Shown in pieces: positions 1 to 11,153 of a stretch of DNA of 64,000 bases. The notes under the pieces were generated by a model, which saw only the letters and a program-made list of their open reading frames with translations, was not told the DNA's origin and ran no database searches. This DNA is from Hirundichthys speculiger (lineage: Eukaryota; Chordata; Actinopteri; Beloniformes; Exocoetidae), in the NCBI GenBank assembly GCA_018398805.1, contig JAGFBZ010002029.1, positions 34,998-98,997 of the forward strand. Reading direction: 5' to 3'. The position numbers were made by a program, and so were the translations under genes. The first letter of the stretch is position 1. Each line of letters begins with the position of its first letter.

Positions 1-610
1 ATCCATTAACTTCTGCTTATCCGAAGTCGGGTCGCGGGGGCAGCAGCTTCAGCAGAGAGGCCCATTCTTCCTCCCCTCAGCTGCTTCCACCAGCTCCTCT
101 GGGAGAACCCCGAGGCGCTCCCAGGCCAGCCGAGAGACATAATCTCTCCAGCGGGTCCTGAGTCTTCCCTGTGGTCTTCTCCTAGTTGGACATGCCCGAA
201 ACACCTCTCCAGGGAGGCGTCCGGGGAGCCTCCTAACCAGATGCCCGAACCACCTCAACTGGCTCCTCTCGATGTGAAGGAGCAGCGGCTCTACTCTGAG
301 TCTCTTCCGAATGACTGAACTTCTCACCCTATCTCTAAGGGAGAGTCCAGCCACCCTGCGGAGAAAACTCATTTCTGCCGCTTGTATCCGCGATCTCATT
401 CTTTCGGTCACTACTTACAGTTCATGACCATAGGTGAGGGTTGGAACAAAGATCAACCGGTAAACAGAGAGTCTCGCCTTTTGGCTCAGCTCTCTCTTCA
501 CCACAACGGACCGGTACAGAGTCCGCACCACAGCAGACGCTACACCAATCCGTCTGTCGATCTCCCGTTCCTTTCTCCCATCACTCGTGAACAAGACCCC
601 GAGATACTTA

Positions 611-1532
611 GGGTGAATTCCAATTCCTCCCTTAACCCTCAATCTCAACCCTCAATCTCAAAAATGCGTGCACCCGCTAAGGGCAAGTGCTGTCCCAATT
701 CTAAGGGACATCAAATTGAGGGACGAGTTTAAGGGCTGTATCGCCCTCAATATTAAGATTTTCCGACACCACCCTTGGAAGTAAGGGCTATCCAGAAGCT
801 AGCTACAAACGTAAGTATCTTCGTATATCTTAAAGATATAAATGTTACAAAACCATTTTATTGTGTTTGTTTGAGACTTTTTTCATGGATTAACATCGTT
901 GTTACGTAACATTTATTTTTTTTACTTTATGATGTTTGCTGCTGGACCGGCGGTCCCGTCGGCTTCACGTTGTACTCGTCGGTGGTCCCGGTACATTATT
1001 CAGTCCTCCATCGCTACACAACAAAGTAACGTGAAGCCGACCCGGACCGCTGACGGGACCGGTTCGCCGACCGTGGCGGTCCCGGTCCCGTCAGCGGTCC
1101 AGGTCGGCTTCACGTTACTTGTACTCGTCGGTGGTCCCGTTCCGCCGTCCCGCTCCCGTCAGCGGTCCCGGTCCCGTCAGCGGTCCGGGTCCCGTCGGCG
1201 GTCCCAGACGGCTTCACGTTACTTGTATACCTTGTTGTGTAGCGACGATGGACTGAATAATGTATCCTCTATTGTGTTATTTGCTAATATTATTTAGAGA
1301 ATATACAGTGCTCTTTTCAGTGTTATCCCTGTGTAATTTCAGGAAATAAAGAGACAACACGGCCTCTGACACATTTCAGTCTGATGACGTAACTGCACTC
1401 GAGGGGTGTCCCATTTCTAAGTCACAAGATAACCCTTACACTTACTTTCGAGGGTTAAGATTGAGGGCCAAAAATTGAGGGTTAAGGGCGAGGGTTGAGA
1501 TTGAGGGTTAAGAGAGGAATTGGAATTGGCCC
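611..1532. mobile_element. Harbinger-like non-autonomous DNA transposon with TTA target duplication
   Basis: The 922-bp element is bounded by inverted repeats that begin GGG and share the stretch AATTCCAATTCCTC, then run on through TTAACCCTCAATC. It is flanked by TTA at 608-610 and 1533-1535. Removing the element and one TTA restores the Rex3 coding sequence, which fixes the boundaries. A 3-bp TTA/TWA duplication with GGG...CCC ends fits the PIF/Harbinger superfamily. No transposase is encoded. The interior holds a GC-rich array of CGGTCCC-type units inside a long hairpin. Confidence 0.72.
992..1264. repeat. Internal hairpin enclosing GC-rich tandem units
   Basis: Arms of about 50 bp at 992-1041 and 1211-1264 are imperfect reverse complements. 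They contain ATTATTCAGTCC and its reverse complement, and TAACGTGAAGCC and its reverse complement. They enclose about 170 bp of short GC-rich units around GTCCCG and GTCAGCGG. Part of the left arm also recurs directly at 959-990 and 1104-1140. Confidence 0.7.
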
Positions 1533-2142
1533 TTAAACTCCTCCACTTGAGGCAGAATCTCACTCCCGACCCCCTTTTGCCAGAATCTCCGAGGAGCTGA
1601 TCGAAAGTCTTTTTCCATGTCCTCACCGAACTCCTCCCACACCCGAGTTTTCGCCTCAGAGACCAACAAAGCCGCCGCCCGCTTGGCCTGCCGATACCTG
1701 TCTGCTGATTCCGGAGTCCCACAGGCTAACCAAGCCCGGTAGGACTCCTTCTTCAGTATGATGGCCTCTCTCACCCGAGGTGTCCACCACCGAGTTCAAG
1801 GATTGCCGCCACGACAGGCACCGACGACCTTACGGCCACAGCTCTAGTCAGCCGCTTCAGCAATGGAGGCGCGGAGCATGGCCCATTCAGACTCAATGTC
1901 CCCCGCCTCCCCCGGGATGTGATTGAAGCTCTGTCGGAGGTGTGAGTTGAAGATCTTTCTGACAGGTTCCTCTGCCAGGCGTTCCCAGCAAACCCTCACT
2001 ACACGTTTGGGCCTGCCAGGTCTGACCGGCATTCTCCCCCGCCATCTGATCCAACCCACTACCAGGTAGTGATCAGTTGACAGCTCAGCTCCTCTCCTTA
2101 GCCGAGTGTCCAAAACATACGGCCTAAGATCAGATGATACGA

Positions 2143-2577
2143 CTATAAAGTCATCATCGATCTGCGGCCAAGAGTGTCCTGATGCCATGTGCATTTATGG
2201 ACACTCTTATGCTTGAACATGGTGTTTGTTATGGACAAACTGTGACGAGCACAGAAGTCCAACAACAAAACACCACTCTGGTTCAGATCAGAGAGGTCGT
2301 TCCTCCCAATCACGCCCCTCCAGGTAACAGTGTCATTGCCAACGTGAGCGTTGAAGTCCCCCAGCAGGATAAAGGAGTCCCCATTAGGGGCGCTTTCCAG
2401 CACCCCCGCCAAGGACCCCAAGAAGGCTGGGTACTCTGAACTGTCATTTGGCGCATAAGCGCAAATGACAGTCAGAGCCTGTTCCCCGACCCGAAGGTGC
2501 AGGGAAGCTACCCTGTCATCCACTGGGAAAAACCCCAACGTACAGGCTCCAAGCTGGGTGGCTATAAGCAAGCCCAC
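2143..2577 (-). pseudogene. Rex3 endonuclease domain fragment
   Basis: A 144-codon open stretch encodes most of an exonuclease-endonuclease-phosphatase fold domain. It has the [10 protein letters not shown] block (catalytic Asp and Asn) and the upstream VICAYAPN strand. In RTE LINEs this domain nicks the target DNA. The N-terminal part continues in other frames to about 2760, so this copy is degraded. It continues downstream into the linker at 1844-2194, again with a frame change. Confidence 0.75.
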
Positions 2578-2764
2578 ACCAGCCCGTCACCTCTCACCCT
2601 GGGCAACTCCAGAGTAGAATAAGGTCCAGCCTCTCTCGAGAGGATTGGTTCCAGAGCCCAGGCTGTGCATTGAGGTGAGCCCGACTATATCTAGTCGGTA
2701 CCTCTCAACCTCACGCACAAGCTCAGGCTCCTTCCCTGCCAGAGAGGTGACGTTCCATGTGCAT

Positions 2765-2812
2765 TGTAACAGATGATATATAAATAAAATTGAATTGAAT
2801 TGAATTGAATCT
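2765..2812 (+). repeat. 5'-truncated L2-type LINE 3' tail
   Basis: The sequence ends in four tandem AATTG units after ATAAATAAA. It matches in reverse the tail of the L2 copy that ends at about 58920. Only the last ~48 bp of the LINE are present. Confidence 0.55.
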
Positions 2813-3369
2813 CAGCTTGAGCCAGGAGAAGGTTCCAGTGCTGTGAAAGACATTCTGCCTTGTTCTAGTACCACAAAGATCCTATGCATTTTCTCCTAAT
2901 TACGATAGACATGTAGCCCCAACATCCCACATCATGAAAGTCCTGGAGAGACTTGTATAAATAACCAAACAAGCAAAGAAATCATTGTGGTGTTGAAGTT
3001 GAAGATGCCATCTGTTATGGTAAACATGGCACTTCAAGGTCTAGAGGTCACAGGGACCTCTTTGTCCAGAGCCTCTATGGACATAATTTCTGATATAATC
3101 CTTCTATCTAACTGTGTGACGCCTTAATGGACGCCAGGTAGGAGTCCTATCTCAGTGTTTGGTCTTAAGTGTACTGTTATAGCTTACTGTCTGTCACTGT
3201 CGAGTTGTCATTCTGCATCAATTGCTAAGGTGTAAGGTATGACCCCTTTTGCATGCAAATGGAGAATAAATTTACTGAAAATCCAGCCATTGCTAAGTCT
3301 TGTTATTTAAGGTTAATTGTTGATCTTACTCAGAATCCTTAGTCTTTTAGTGAATAGAACAGAGACAAT
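2813..3369. other. Intergenic, nothing recognised
   Basis: No gene, repeat boundary or RNA was recognised in this AT-rich stretch between LINE remnants. Confidence 0.4.
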
Positions 3370-3885
3370 AACTTTTACCACAACACTATCATACTTCTGC
3401 TTAACAAACCCCCACTCATCTGGACAAGCAGGCAACACTGTGAGGATCATGTTATTTTTTTTCTCCAGTGTATTTAACATCATCCAACCTGTTTTACTTC
3501 GAAAGAAACTTCAGAAGACACAGGTGGGTGCCTCCACAATCACCTGGATTACTGACTACCTGACAAACAGGCCGCAGTTTGTGAAACTGAATGATTGTGT
3601 GTCTGACTAGATGGTCAACAGCACAGGAGCACCACAGGGGACTCACCATTCCCCTTCATTCTGTACACCTCAGACTTCTGGTACAAGTTGGAGACCTGCC
3701 ATCTACAGAGGAGGATACTTCATAAAATGAAGAAACATCATGGAGAACTCTGAGCATCCTCTACACAACACAATGATTCAACAACAGTGTCTTCAGTCAG
3801 AGGCTTCTTCATATCTGCTGCAATGGACCGTTACAGGAGATCCTTCCTACCAACAGCTATAACCTTCTACAATTAATCATTTAAG
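3370..3885 (+). pseudogene. Rex1-like LINE reverse transcriptase remnant
   Basis: Codons at about 3440-3600 give a degenerate palm segment: a FNIIQP-like block, then TWITDYLTNRPQFVKLND. A GAPQG-like block follows in another frame near 3630. About 3830-3870 encodes a YRRSFLPTAI-like C-terminus. These blocks in this order are typical of teleost Rex1/CR1-group polymerases. The catalytic block is lost and the frame is broken. Confidence 0.6.
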
Positions 3886-4250
3886 AGACTTAAATCATCA
3901 CACTTCCTGCACAATCAGTTTCCCTTTGGTGATTAATAAGGTATTTTGGATTTAATTAAAGTGTGCTGAATTAAATTAGCTTTGTCCTACTGCTTTATTT
4001 GAAAGCTATTTGGTAAGTCATGAAACATGCATAAAACTGGACGTTCACTGTTAAATGTCATGTAAATAGAACCCATTATATCTTATGTTATTTCATATTA
4101 TAATTTAAGTTTAGCTTAACTTTAAATTCAACTTATTTTAACTTAAATTTAAATTACATAAGAAGTTAAAGAGCATGAAAGTATTTCTTTCACCATGCTA
4201 ATCTTTTCATGAACCAGACTTGACTTTGTAGGTGTCTATGAAGGACAAAC
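3886..4250. other. AT-rich upstream region of NITR-A
   Basis: No gene is seen. The segment around 4010-4075 is weakly similar to the regions upstream of NITR-B (10820-10885) and NITR-C (18100-18170), for example GTCATGAAAC and GTTCA(C/T)TGTTAAA. This suggests one ancestral upstream region. Confidence 0.5.
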
Positions 4251-4251
4251 G

Positions 4252-4315
4252 TGTCACTTCAGGTCGGCCAATCACACACAGTCTCGCCTCTTAAGAGTGG
4301 AGAAAGTTTCCAGCT
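4252..4315 (+). promoter_or_regulatory. Proximal promoter of NITR-A
   Basis: TGTCACTTC at 4252-4260 and GGCCAATCA (CCAAT box) at 4266-4274 lie 80 bp before the start codon. They are followed by a CTCTTAAG element and GAGAAAGTTTCC. The same order is present in front of all six receptor genes. Function is inferred from conservation only. Confidence 0.6.
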
Positions 4316-4345
4316 ACTTCTCATTCAACATGAGAGTCACACACG

Positions 4346-5835
4346 ATGACATCTGCACATTTTGTCTTCTGTCTGACATGGTTTTTTTGGGGGAAAATGG
4401 GTGAGTTTTTTCATTTTTTTCAAATAAATATTACTAATATTTCATTATGCAATTGTTATGCTTAATTATGTTAAAGTTGATTGACTCTTCATTTTTTTTA
4501 TTTTAATTCTTATTTTTCAATTTATTTATTTCACAGCTCAGAAGATTAATCTGACATCTTCCTCATCTGTTGATCAAGAAATTAGTTTTATATCAGCTCA
4601 TGTTGGAGACAGTGTGACCTTGAGATGTTACCATAAAGATCCAACATGGATTTTCTGGTACAAGCAACCTCTGGGTGAGAAACCAAAACTGATCTCTACC
4701 TTTTACATATATAGCAGGAAAATCAGTTTCCAGGGTAAATTCAAGAATGATCCACGCTTCAATCTAACTACAGAGACTCGTACTCATCACTTGACAATTT
4801 CAGATCTGAAATTGTCAGATTCAGCTACTTACTATTGTGCAGCTAGCCATTCAATGGTCTTGACTTTTGCAGAGGGTACTACAGTTAATGTGAAGCATTC
4901 AGATTTAACAATCCAATCTTCGATTCACCAGTCATCATCTGAGACCATCCAGTCAGGAGACTCAGTTACTCTGAACTGTACAGTACATACTGGGACCTGT
5001 GATGGAGAACACAGTGTTTACTGGTTCAAAGACTCTGAAGAATCTCATCCAGGACTCATTTACACCCATGGAGGCAGGAACGATGAATGTGAGAGGAAAC
5101 CCAACTCACAAACACATACCTGTGTCTACAACCTGCCGATGAGGAACCTGAACGTGTCTCATGCTGGGACCTACTACTGTGCTGTTGCCTCATGTGGACA
5201 CATACTGTTTGGAAATAAGACGGAGGTAGACGTCTCACGTGAGTAACAGTCTTGATGAATTGCTGTTTGTGGTCCATAAAGATATCATATGAAAGTTTGT
5301 TTGTAGACAAAGATAAAAGCTGAATTCTCTGTTTCTGGTACCTGGCTCTCTGCAGGTGAGGTGGACCCTGGTGTTCTGGTGTATTTCTTGACTGGAACCT
5401 TGACATTCACGATGATCCTAGTTGTCTTACTGATTTACCAAGTGTACAAGATGAACAAAAGAAATCAGTGTGCAGGTACAGAAACAGAAAAACAGACAAA
5501 ACTTTCTTTATATTCTGCTAAACATCTTTCAAATAACAGTGCATTTTCTGTGTTTCACAATCAGAGGAAAGATTTCCATCTCCTGCCACAGCAATAACAG
5601 GGGTAAAACTTACCTTTACAAAATACAAGCTGTACTTGCATGCATTATCAGCAGTTTTTCCAATATTGCCATCCGTATTGTGACCTTTCTTCTTTTCTGT
5701 TTTTAGAGTAATAATGATGAAACAAACAGCCCGCAATATGCTGCTTTAGAATTTAACCAGCTCAACAGATCAAGAAGACAGAGGAGCAACACCAAGAATG
5801 ACTGTGTTTATTCCAGTGTGAAGCAGCAGAACTGA
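4346..5835 (+). CDS. nitr: Novel immune-type receptor (NITR-A), inhibitory type
   Basis: Five exons, 347 aa: 4346-4400, 4537-5238, 5356-5475, 5565-5602, 5707-5835. All introns are GT-AG; the first three have phase 1 and the fourth phase 0. Residues 1-18 form a leader (MTSAHFVFCLTWFFWGKM). The V-type Ig domain spans about 30-139, with Cys49, Trp59 and the YYC Cys119; its J-like motif FAEGT is at 129-133. The second Ig domain (about 145-252) has six cysteines (166, 173, 203, 214, 233, 238) and a J-like FGNKT at 243-247. An uncharged membrane segment lies at about 259-281. The tail has Tyr316 (YAAL) and Tyr340 (VYSSV), resembling ITIMs although position -2 is Pro or Cys. NITRs are teleost surface receptors of lymphoid cells; the ligand is unknown. 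The start was chosen because this leader aligns with all the paralogues. Confidence 0.9.
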
Positions 5836-7732
5836 ACTTGGTTAATCATTCAAGATATCTTTGTTGAGCATCCAGGAGCAGAGCTCAGGGTACATGTTAA
5901 ATTGTGTTGTATCTGTTTTTGGCTTCCTGTTGGTCTGCGATTAAAATATAAAACGAAGGAGCAGCACCAAGAATGTTTGTGTTTATTCCAGTGTACGACA
6001 GTAAAACTATATTTGATCAATTATTCAGTGAATCTTGTTTAGCCCTTTTCCATTCTGTTGAAGACACAAGAGGTAGATATGTGACTGGTTCCGAGGGAGG
6101 TGGTTACTTGGCATTTTGTTCCTAACAATGTGTGTTTTTTCTTCCTTTTATATATCATAGAGAGCCCAGCCAATATAGGTTTTTCAAGTGGCCATTAAAT
6201 GTGTAAACCTAATATCATCACAGTATTTTTTTTTTTTTTTTATCATTTTCTTAATGAAGATACTGAATATTAAATATGGATGGCTTTTAAAATTGTGATA
6301 AAACAAATAGAATAGGGAAGGGGAAGGGGGTGGCATTGACTTTCGCAAATATATATTTCTAGCTTTCCTTTGGTCTGTAGCCAAAAGATGAATCCATAAA
6401 GTGTAGGTCTGGTAATGTGCATACTTAAGACCATATATTATTATTATTTTTTGGTTTACAGGGTGTTATTTTATCATTACCTCTGCCAAGGAGGTTATGT
6501 TTTTGCCAGTGTTTATCTGTTTGTCTGTCTGTCTGTCTGTTTGTGTGTTTGTCTGTGTTCAAGATAACTCAAAAGTTTTGGATGGATTTTGATGACATTT
6601 TCAGGAGTTGTCGGAAATGTGAAAAGGAAGAACAGATTTCATTTTGGGTGTGATCTGGAAGATATCCTGGATTCTGGATCACTTTCAAATTTTTGATAAT
6701 TGTTGTGCTTGGCGGAGGACTGCGCTCTCCGAGTGCATTTCTAGTTACTGTGTGTTTCTTCTTAAAGAAACATCTGATCGACTGATCTCTTTTGGTCTTT
6801 TTTTTATTGTACATGAATAAAATCAACCACTGCTGTTGTTCACTGCAATTACAGATGCTTGTATAAATGACCTGCACTCTTCTTTAAGCCTGTGGTCCTG
6901 TACTCAGACTTATTTTGTATACTTGCAAAACATTATTAAATAAAAACGAATTTATGTGTGCATGCTTTTGTTTGTGCATATTAAAGATATAAAGCCTTTA
7001 TGCACTTCTGTTAGACAATTTAAAATGTGGTTCTGTTTTAACTGTGAAGAAGCAGAGGAAATAAATACTCATTACCTATGATAATGGTGGTAAGACTTAA
7101 ATTTGGCAGGTTTAAGTTGTTCTACAATCAGAAATTGTCCTTTTTTCACAAAATTACATTTGGCAAAAGTTTTCATCCACCAGGTGTTTCTTGTGAAGTC
7201 TTACTTAGTCATACAGTAGTAAATTCAGGATTAATATTGATCTGGCTATTAATCCAAAAAGATTTCATTCATAGATCAGGTATGAACCAAGGGGGGCTTG
7301 CTAAACTGTTGCCACCACTGAAGTGGTAACAGAGGAGTGTTGGCTAAAATGAGCCATATGGATAAATTGACCCACTCCCAATATCTTGGCAAGTGTGCAT
7401 TTGTATTATCATACAAAATTCATGTTGGTAATTTATCAATGTATAAAACCATGTATGTCATTTAGCTCAATATTTGCCTGAATTGGTTAAGGAGCTAAAT
7501 ATTTTTCTTTCCCAAATATTAGTTGTAAGGCAAAATAATTTAAATGCTGAAGGTTAAATTGAACAAGGATAACTGGTAGTAAGATAAAAGAGCTTCGATG
7601 AAACTGCAATGAGAGACAGCAAGAAACTGTAAAAAAAACTGTATTAGATGGTCAGTTTAACCTGAGATGGTACAATTTATCCAATGAGTCTGGTCAAGTT
7701 AGCCCAGACCTGGAGCAAACTGATCCACAATA
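5220..7732. repeat. Duplicated block downstream of NITR-A (copy 1)
   Basis: From the end of exon 2 through the 3' flank, this block matches 12002-14263 after NITR-B closely, including intron and non-coding sequence. Copy 1 carries a 264-bp insertion at 6481-6744 that copy 2 lacks. Copy 2 has about 27 bp near 12975 that copy 1 lacks. Homology stops at 7732/14263. It contains candidate AATAAA signals near 6940 and 13455. Confidence 0.85.
6481..6744 (+). repeat. Interspersed repeat family A, copy 1 (264 bp)
   Basis: The element starts CTCTGCCAAGGAGGTTATG and ends CGAGTGCATTTCTAG. It is flanked by TTAC at 6477-6480 and 6745-6748. The paralogous site after NITR-B (about 13265-13275) lacks it, which fixes both ends. 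Other copies are at about 14928-15090, 15120-15545 and 26414-26838. No coding capacity and no clear terminal inverted repeats are seen, so the class is uncertain. Confidence 0.75.
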
Positions 7733-7789
7733 TAGGAAGTCATATTCTGAAGTACCTTTGTCAGAGACACATTCAGATTATTTAAATTT

Positions 7790-8058
7790 TTAGGAAACAT
7801 ATGGAGGCCTTTCCTCTGGGTACTCAGGCTTCCCCCCACAGTCCAAAGACATGCATGTTAGGTTAACTGATGGTTCTAAATTGTCCGTAGGAGAAATTGT
7901 GAGTGTGCATGGTTGTTCATCTACATGTGACCCTGCGATGGACTGGTGACCTGTCCAGGGTGAACCCCTGCCTTTCGCCCAGAGAGCTGGGAAAGGCTCC
8001 AGCAGATCCCCGTGACCCTGCATAGGATTAAGCGGGCATAGATGATGGATGGATGGAA
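7790..8058 (+). repeat. Short interspersed repeat ending in GATG/GGAT units
   Basis: A moderately GC-rich unit runs from about 7800 to 8058 and ends in GATGATGGATGGATGG, the tail type of RTE-like teleost retroposons. It holds the common teleost block GACTGGTGACCTGTCCAGGG. A related tail fragment lies at 35585-35645 in the opposite direction. No protein function is seen. Confidence 0.6.
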
Positions 8059-8930
8059 ACATATTGAATTTTGTTCCGATAGTTTAATTGTACTTCCGTC
8101 TCATTGTCTCTTATGTTGAGGACCACATAAGTAAAAAGTGGATCACTTTAGCCAACTCTCCCCACATTCAGTTCTTTGAATGGTCACTAGGGGCAAGCTC
8201 CAGAAGTGAGTCAATCTCCATTGACCGTCTGGTAAAAATGTCCATATACATGTATTTACAATGTGGTACACAACAGTTTTGTACCATCCTGTAAATACAT
8301 GTGTACACAGTGTGGTACAAAATGGATTTGGTCTCCATTGCTAGGTTTCACATCTCTGAGAGATGTTTTTTTTCTTTTTTAGTGCGACCTACCTTTCAGT
8401 TTGTGATGCCAACTGGCTTACTGCCATCACTTTAGCCACTTAACACTTAGTATTTTCAGTAAACTTGATATGTGAACTGGGAATTAAGAGATGACAGAAC
8501 ATAATCACGCTAACAGATAATATAGCTTGTTGGGCTCTGGGCTGACCTGGAATGGTTTGGGAGTGAAGCAGCAGCGATTGAAAGCTGCTAGCAGACCAGC
8601 ACTGGCTCTTAGCTCAGGTTCAATCTTAAAGACGAAGTGGGTGTGTTGGCTCCCGACTGATTAGTGGCCTTTAGCTGGGGGCTGAGCCAACAACCAGGGC
8701 TGGAAGAGTTTGGGATGAAGGTGGCATACCCAGAACTGCCAGCCCAAGGCCAAACGCCGCTGACTGTACAGTGACCTTTGGCCATAGGCTGAGCCAACAG
8801 GTGGAACGGTGGCAGCTAGAGTAGCCTTTGGTTAGGGGTGAAGGCCGTCAAATGGCTGCAATCCAAGTGATAATGAAAGCTAAAATAGCTAGTTTGTGGT
8901 GACCATCGACTGTATAGACCAGGAGTTTTT
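8059..8930. other. Intergenic, nothing recognised
   Basis: No gene was supported. Around 8540-8850 there is a GC-richer stretch with repeated GGCTGAGCCAACA-type words, perhaps an old repeat of unknown class. Confidence 0.35.
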
Positions 8931-8934
8931 CAAA

Positions 8935-10580
8935 GTCCAGATGGATCTATGAGGAGCTCTATGAGGAGCATAACGTGCTATCAGGTCTTGCCGATAACGA
9001 GGAGCTGGGTCATTAAGAGCCTTATATGTGAGAAGTAGAATTTTAAACTCAATTCAAAATTTCACGGGAAGCCAATGAAGGGAGGCTAACACGGGACATA
9101 CGTGATCTCTCTGATGGATTCCTGTCAGTACCCTCGCTTCTGCATTCTGGATCGGTTGGAGGCTACTCAGTGAGTTTTTCGGACATCCTGCTAACAACCA
9201 TTACAATAATCCAGTTTAGAAAAGACAAACGCGTGGATTAATTTTTTAGCATCACCCTGGAGAGGATGCTCCTAATCTTGGTGATATTCTGGAGATGAAA
9301 AAAGGCTGTCTTGCAAACCTGATTAATATGCTGCTGAAATGACATATCCTGATCAAAAATGCCTCAAAAATGTTTTTCACAACTGTGCTGGAAGCCAGTG
9401 TAAACCCAGTTAATCCATTCTTCAGGTGTTTGGGACCAAAGACAATAACCTCTGTTTTATCCAAATTTAGAAGCAAAAAGTGTGGCCAACAAGTGTGGCC
9501 AACAGTTTTGCTTCCTCTGGTTTCATGAATAAGTAAAGCTGCGTATCATCAGCATAGCAATGAAAGTTTATGCCGTGGTTCTGGATAATTTTTATAAAGT
9601 GAAAAGGATTGGTCCCAGCACTGAACCCTGTGGGACGCCATAGCAGACCCTAGTCCATGCAGAAGAAACATCATTAACATGGATGAACTGGAGCCTGTCA
9701 GATAAGTGTGACTTAAACCAGCCTAACGCTGTCCCTTTAATTCCAACAGTGTGGTCTAATGTATGCAGCAAAAGGTTGTGATCAACAGTATTAAAAGCAG
9801 CACTGAGGTCAAGTAGATAATAATCCATTGTCGGAGGCCATTTTCTGTGCTATGGTGTGTTCTGAACCCTGACTGAAAAACTTTAAATAGATAATTTCTA
9901 TGCAGGAATTGACATCAATTCTATGTTTTCGATCTGCACCATGTTAACATTAGCAGCTACATAATTGATTTCTCTATTTTTAGTGGTTGGGAGCAGTCCT
10001 TGAAAAGCAGCAGAGAAGCTTGTAAGACTGCAGCTCCACATCCTGGCCTCCAGCTTGGATTGTCAGGGGGAGTGTCTAATAAAATCGTCCAAATTCCAAG
10101 AAATAAGAGCTGCACCATCCCGGGTGGGATAAATGCCATCTCCTCTAATCAGACCAGTCTTTCCCCAAAAGGTCTACCTAATGTAAATTAAGGCCACGTC
10201 ATTATCTGGACACCACCATGACAGCCAGCAACGGAGTGATGACATGTGGCTAAACATATCATCACTGGTCGAATTAGGAAGGGGACCAGAGAAAACTACG
10301 AAGTCGGACATGCTTTTTGCATCGTTACACACCGACTCAATATTAACTTTAGTGACCTCCGACTGGCGTAGCTGGGTATCATTAGTGCAGACATGATTTA
10401 TAACTTTACTCTACTTACGATTACTCTTGGCCAGCAGCTTCAAATTTGCTTAGTGTCGCCCGCTCTGACTCCTGGGATACACTTAACTATGGTCGCAGGA
10501 GTCGGCCTCACATATCGCAAAATAGTGTTGCCGATCAGTAGGGTGGGTTTCTCAACGGGTGTGTTGCTGAGTAGGGAAAA
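8935..10580 (-). mobile_element. Degenerate L2-type LINE with ORF1 and RT remnants
   Basis: Minus-strand reading gives an esterase-like ORF1 remnant at about 10560-9990. It then gives reverse transcriptase fragments at 9828-9592 (AFNTVDH and YGVPQGSVLGPILF blocks) and 9476-9252, and a 3' region to about 8935. The 3' region is collinear with the better L2 copy at 58916-61655. Stops, frameshifts and internal gaps show it is dead. The catalytic YADD block is degraded. Confidence 0.8.
10440..10580 (-). pseudogene. L2 ORF1 esterase-domain remnant
   Basis: The frame contains [13 protein letters not shown] followed by a [10 protein letters not shown] block. This fits the first and second blocks of the SGNH/GDSL-like esterase domain found in ORF1 of some CR1/L2 LINEs. 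The GDS nucleophile motif reads GNT here, so the active serine is gone. Confidence 0.5.
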
Positions 10581-11060
10581 ATGGTTTGATACATGAAGCA
10601 AGAAAAAGTAACAAAACAAAACAAAACAAATAACAAACAATCTCTGCCACATTTCTTCCTAGTCAAAATTATTTTTGCTTCTATACTTTCAAATGAGTTT
10701 GAAAATGATATTTGACTCATTGGGCTACATTTCCTCTAACAAAAATACAAATAACATTATTTGTTTGCTTATTAAATTATGTGAATGATCTTTGTTCTGC
10801 TTCATTAAATTAAATCTATTTGACAGGTCATGAAACAGACATAAAAGTGTTTGTTCATTGTTAAAAGTCATGTAATTAGACTTCACTCTTGTTGTTTCAG
10901 ATTAAAAAAATAAATAAATGTATCTCAAATAAGAACAAGATATAAAAGATCATGACAGTTTCTCACATTTCTTTCACTGTTCTGATCTTATCAAGTGCCA
11001 ACCTTGACTTGGTACGTGTCTGTGATCTTCTGACTATATTTCCACAGAAAGACAATCTGT

Positions 11061-11120
11061 GTCACTTCAGACGGGCCAATCAAACTCAGCCTTGCCTCTT
11101 AACACTTGACAAAGTTCCAA
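11061..11120 (+). promoter_or_regulatory. Proximal promoter of NITR-B
   Basis: GTCACTTCAG at 11061-11070 and GGCCAATCA at 11074-11082 lie 77 bp before the first of two in-frame ATGs. CCTCTTAAC and CAAAGTTCC follow, in the order seen in the paralogues. Confidence 0.6.
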
Positions 11121-11153
11121 CCTTCTTTGCATTCAACACAAGAAACACACATG

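Larger units (their letters stand above)
1..2762 (-). mobile_element. Rex3-type (RTE clade) LINE, internally deleted and interrupted
   Basis: Read on the minus strand, 2760-2150 gives an AP-endonuclease domain that includes a GDFN motif. Next comes a linker region (about 2190-1540). The C-terminal part of the polymerase frame follows at about 605-415, and the conserved tail at 411-49. The 3' end at about 1-40 has the short GC-rich end and GGAT-type tail usual for teleost Rex3. The reverse transcriptase core is missing: the frame jumps from the pre-RT linker to the post-RT region near 1575. Several stops and frame changes show it is dead. A separate 922-bp element sits inside it at 611-1532. 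Family assignment rests on recognising the teleost Rex3 C-terminus and endonuclease. Confidence 0.85.

Noticed and set aside
5056..5406. Antisense 116-codon open frame over the second Ig exon of NITR-A, repeated at 11838-12188 and partly elsewhere
   Set aside because: It crosses an exon-intron-exon boundary and recurs only because the receptor DNA is duplicated. No family or splice support.
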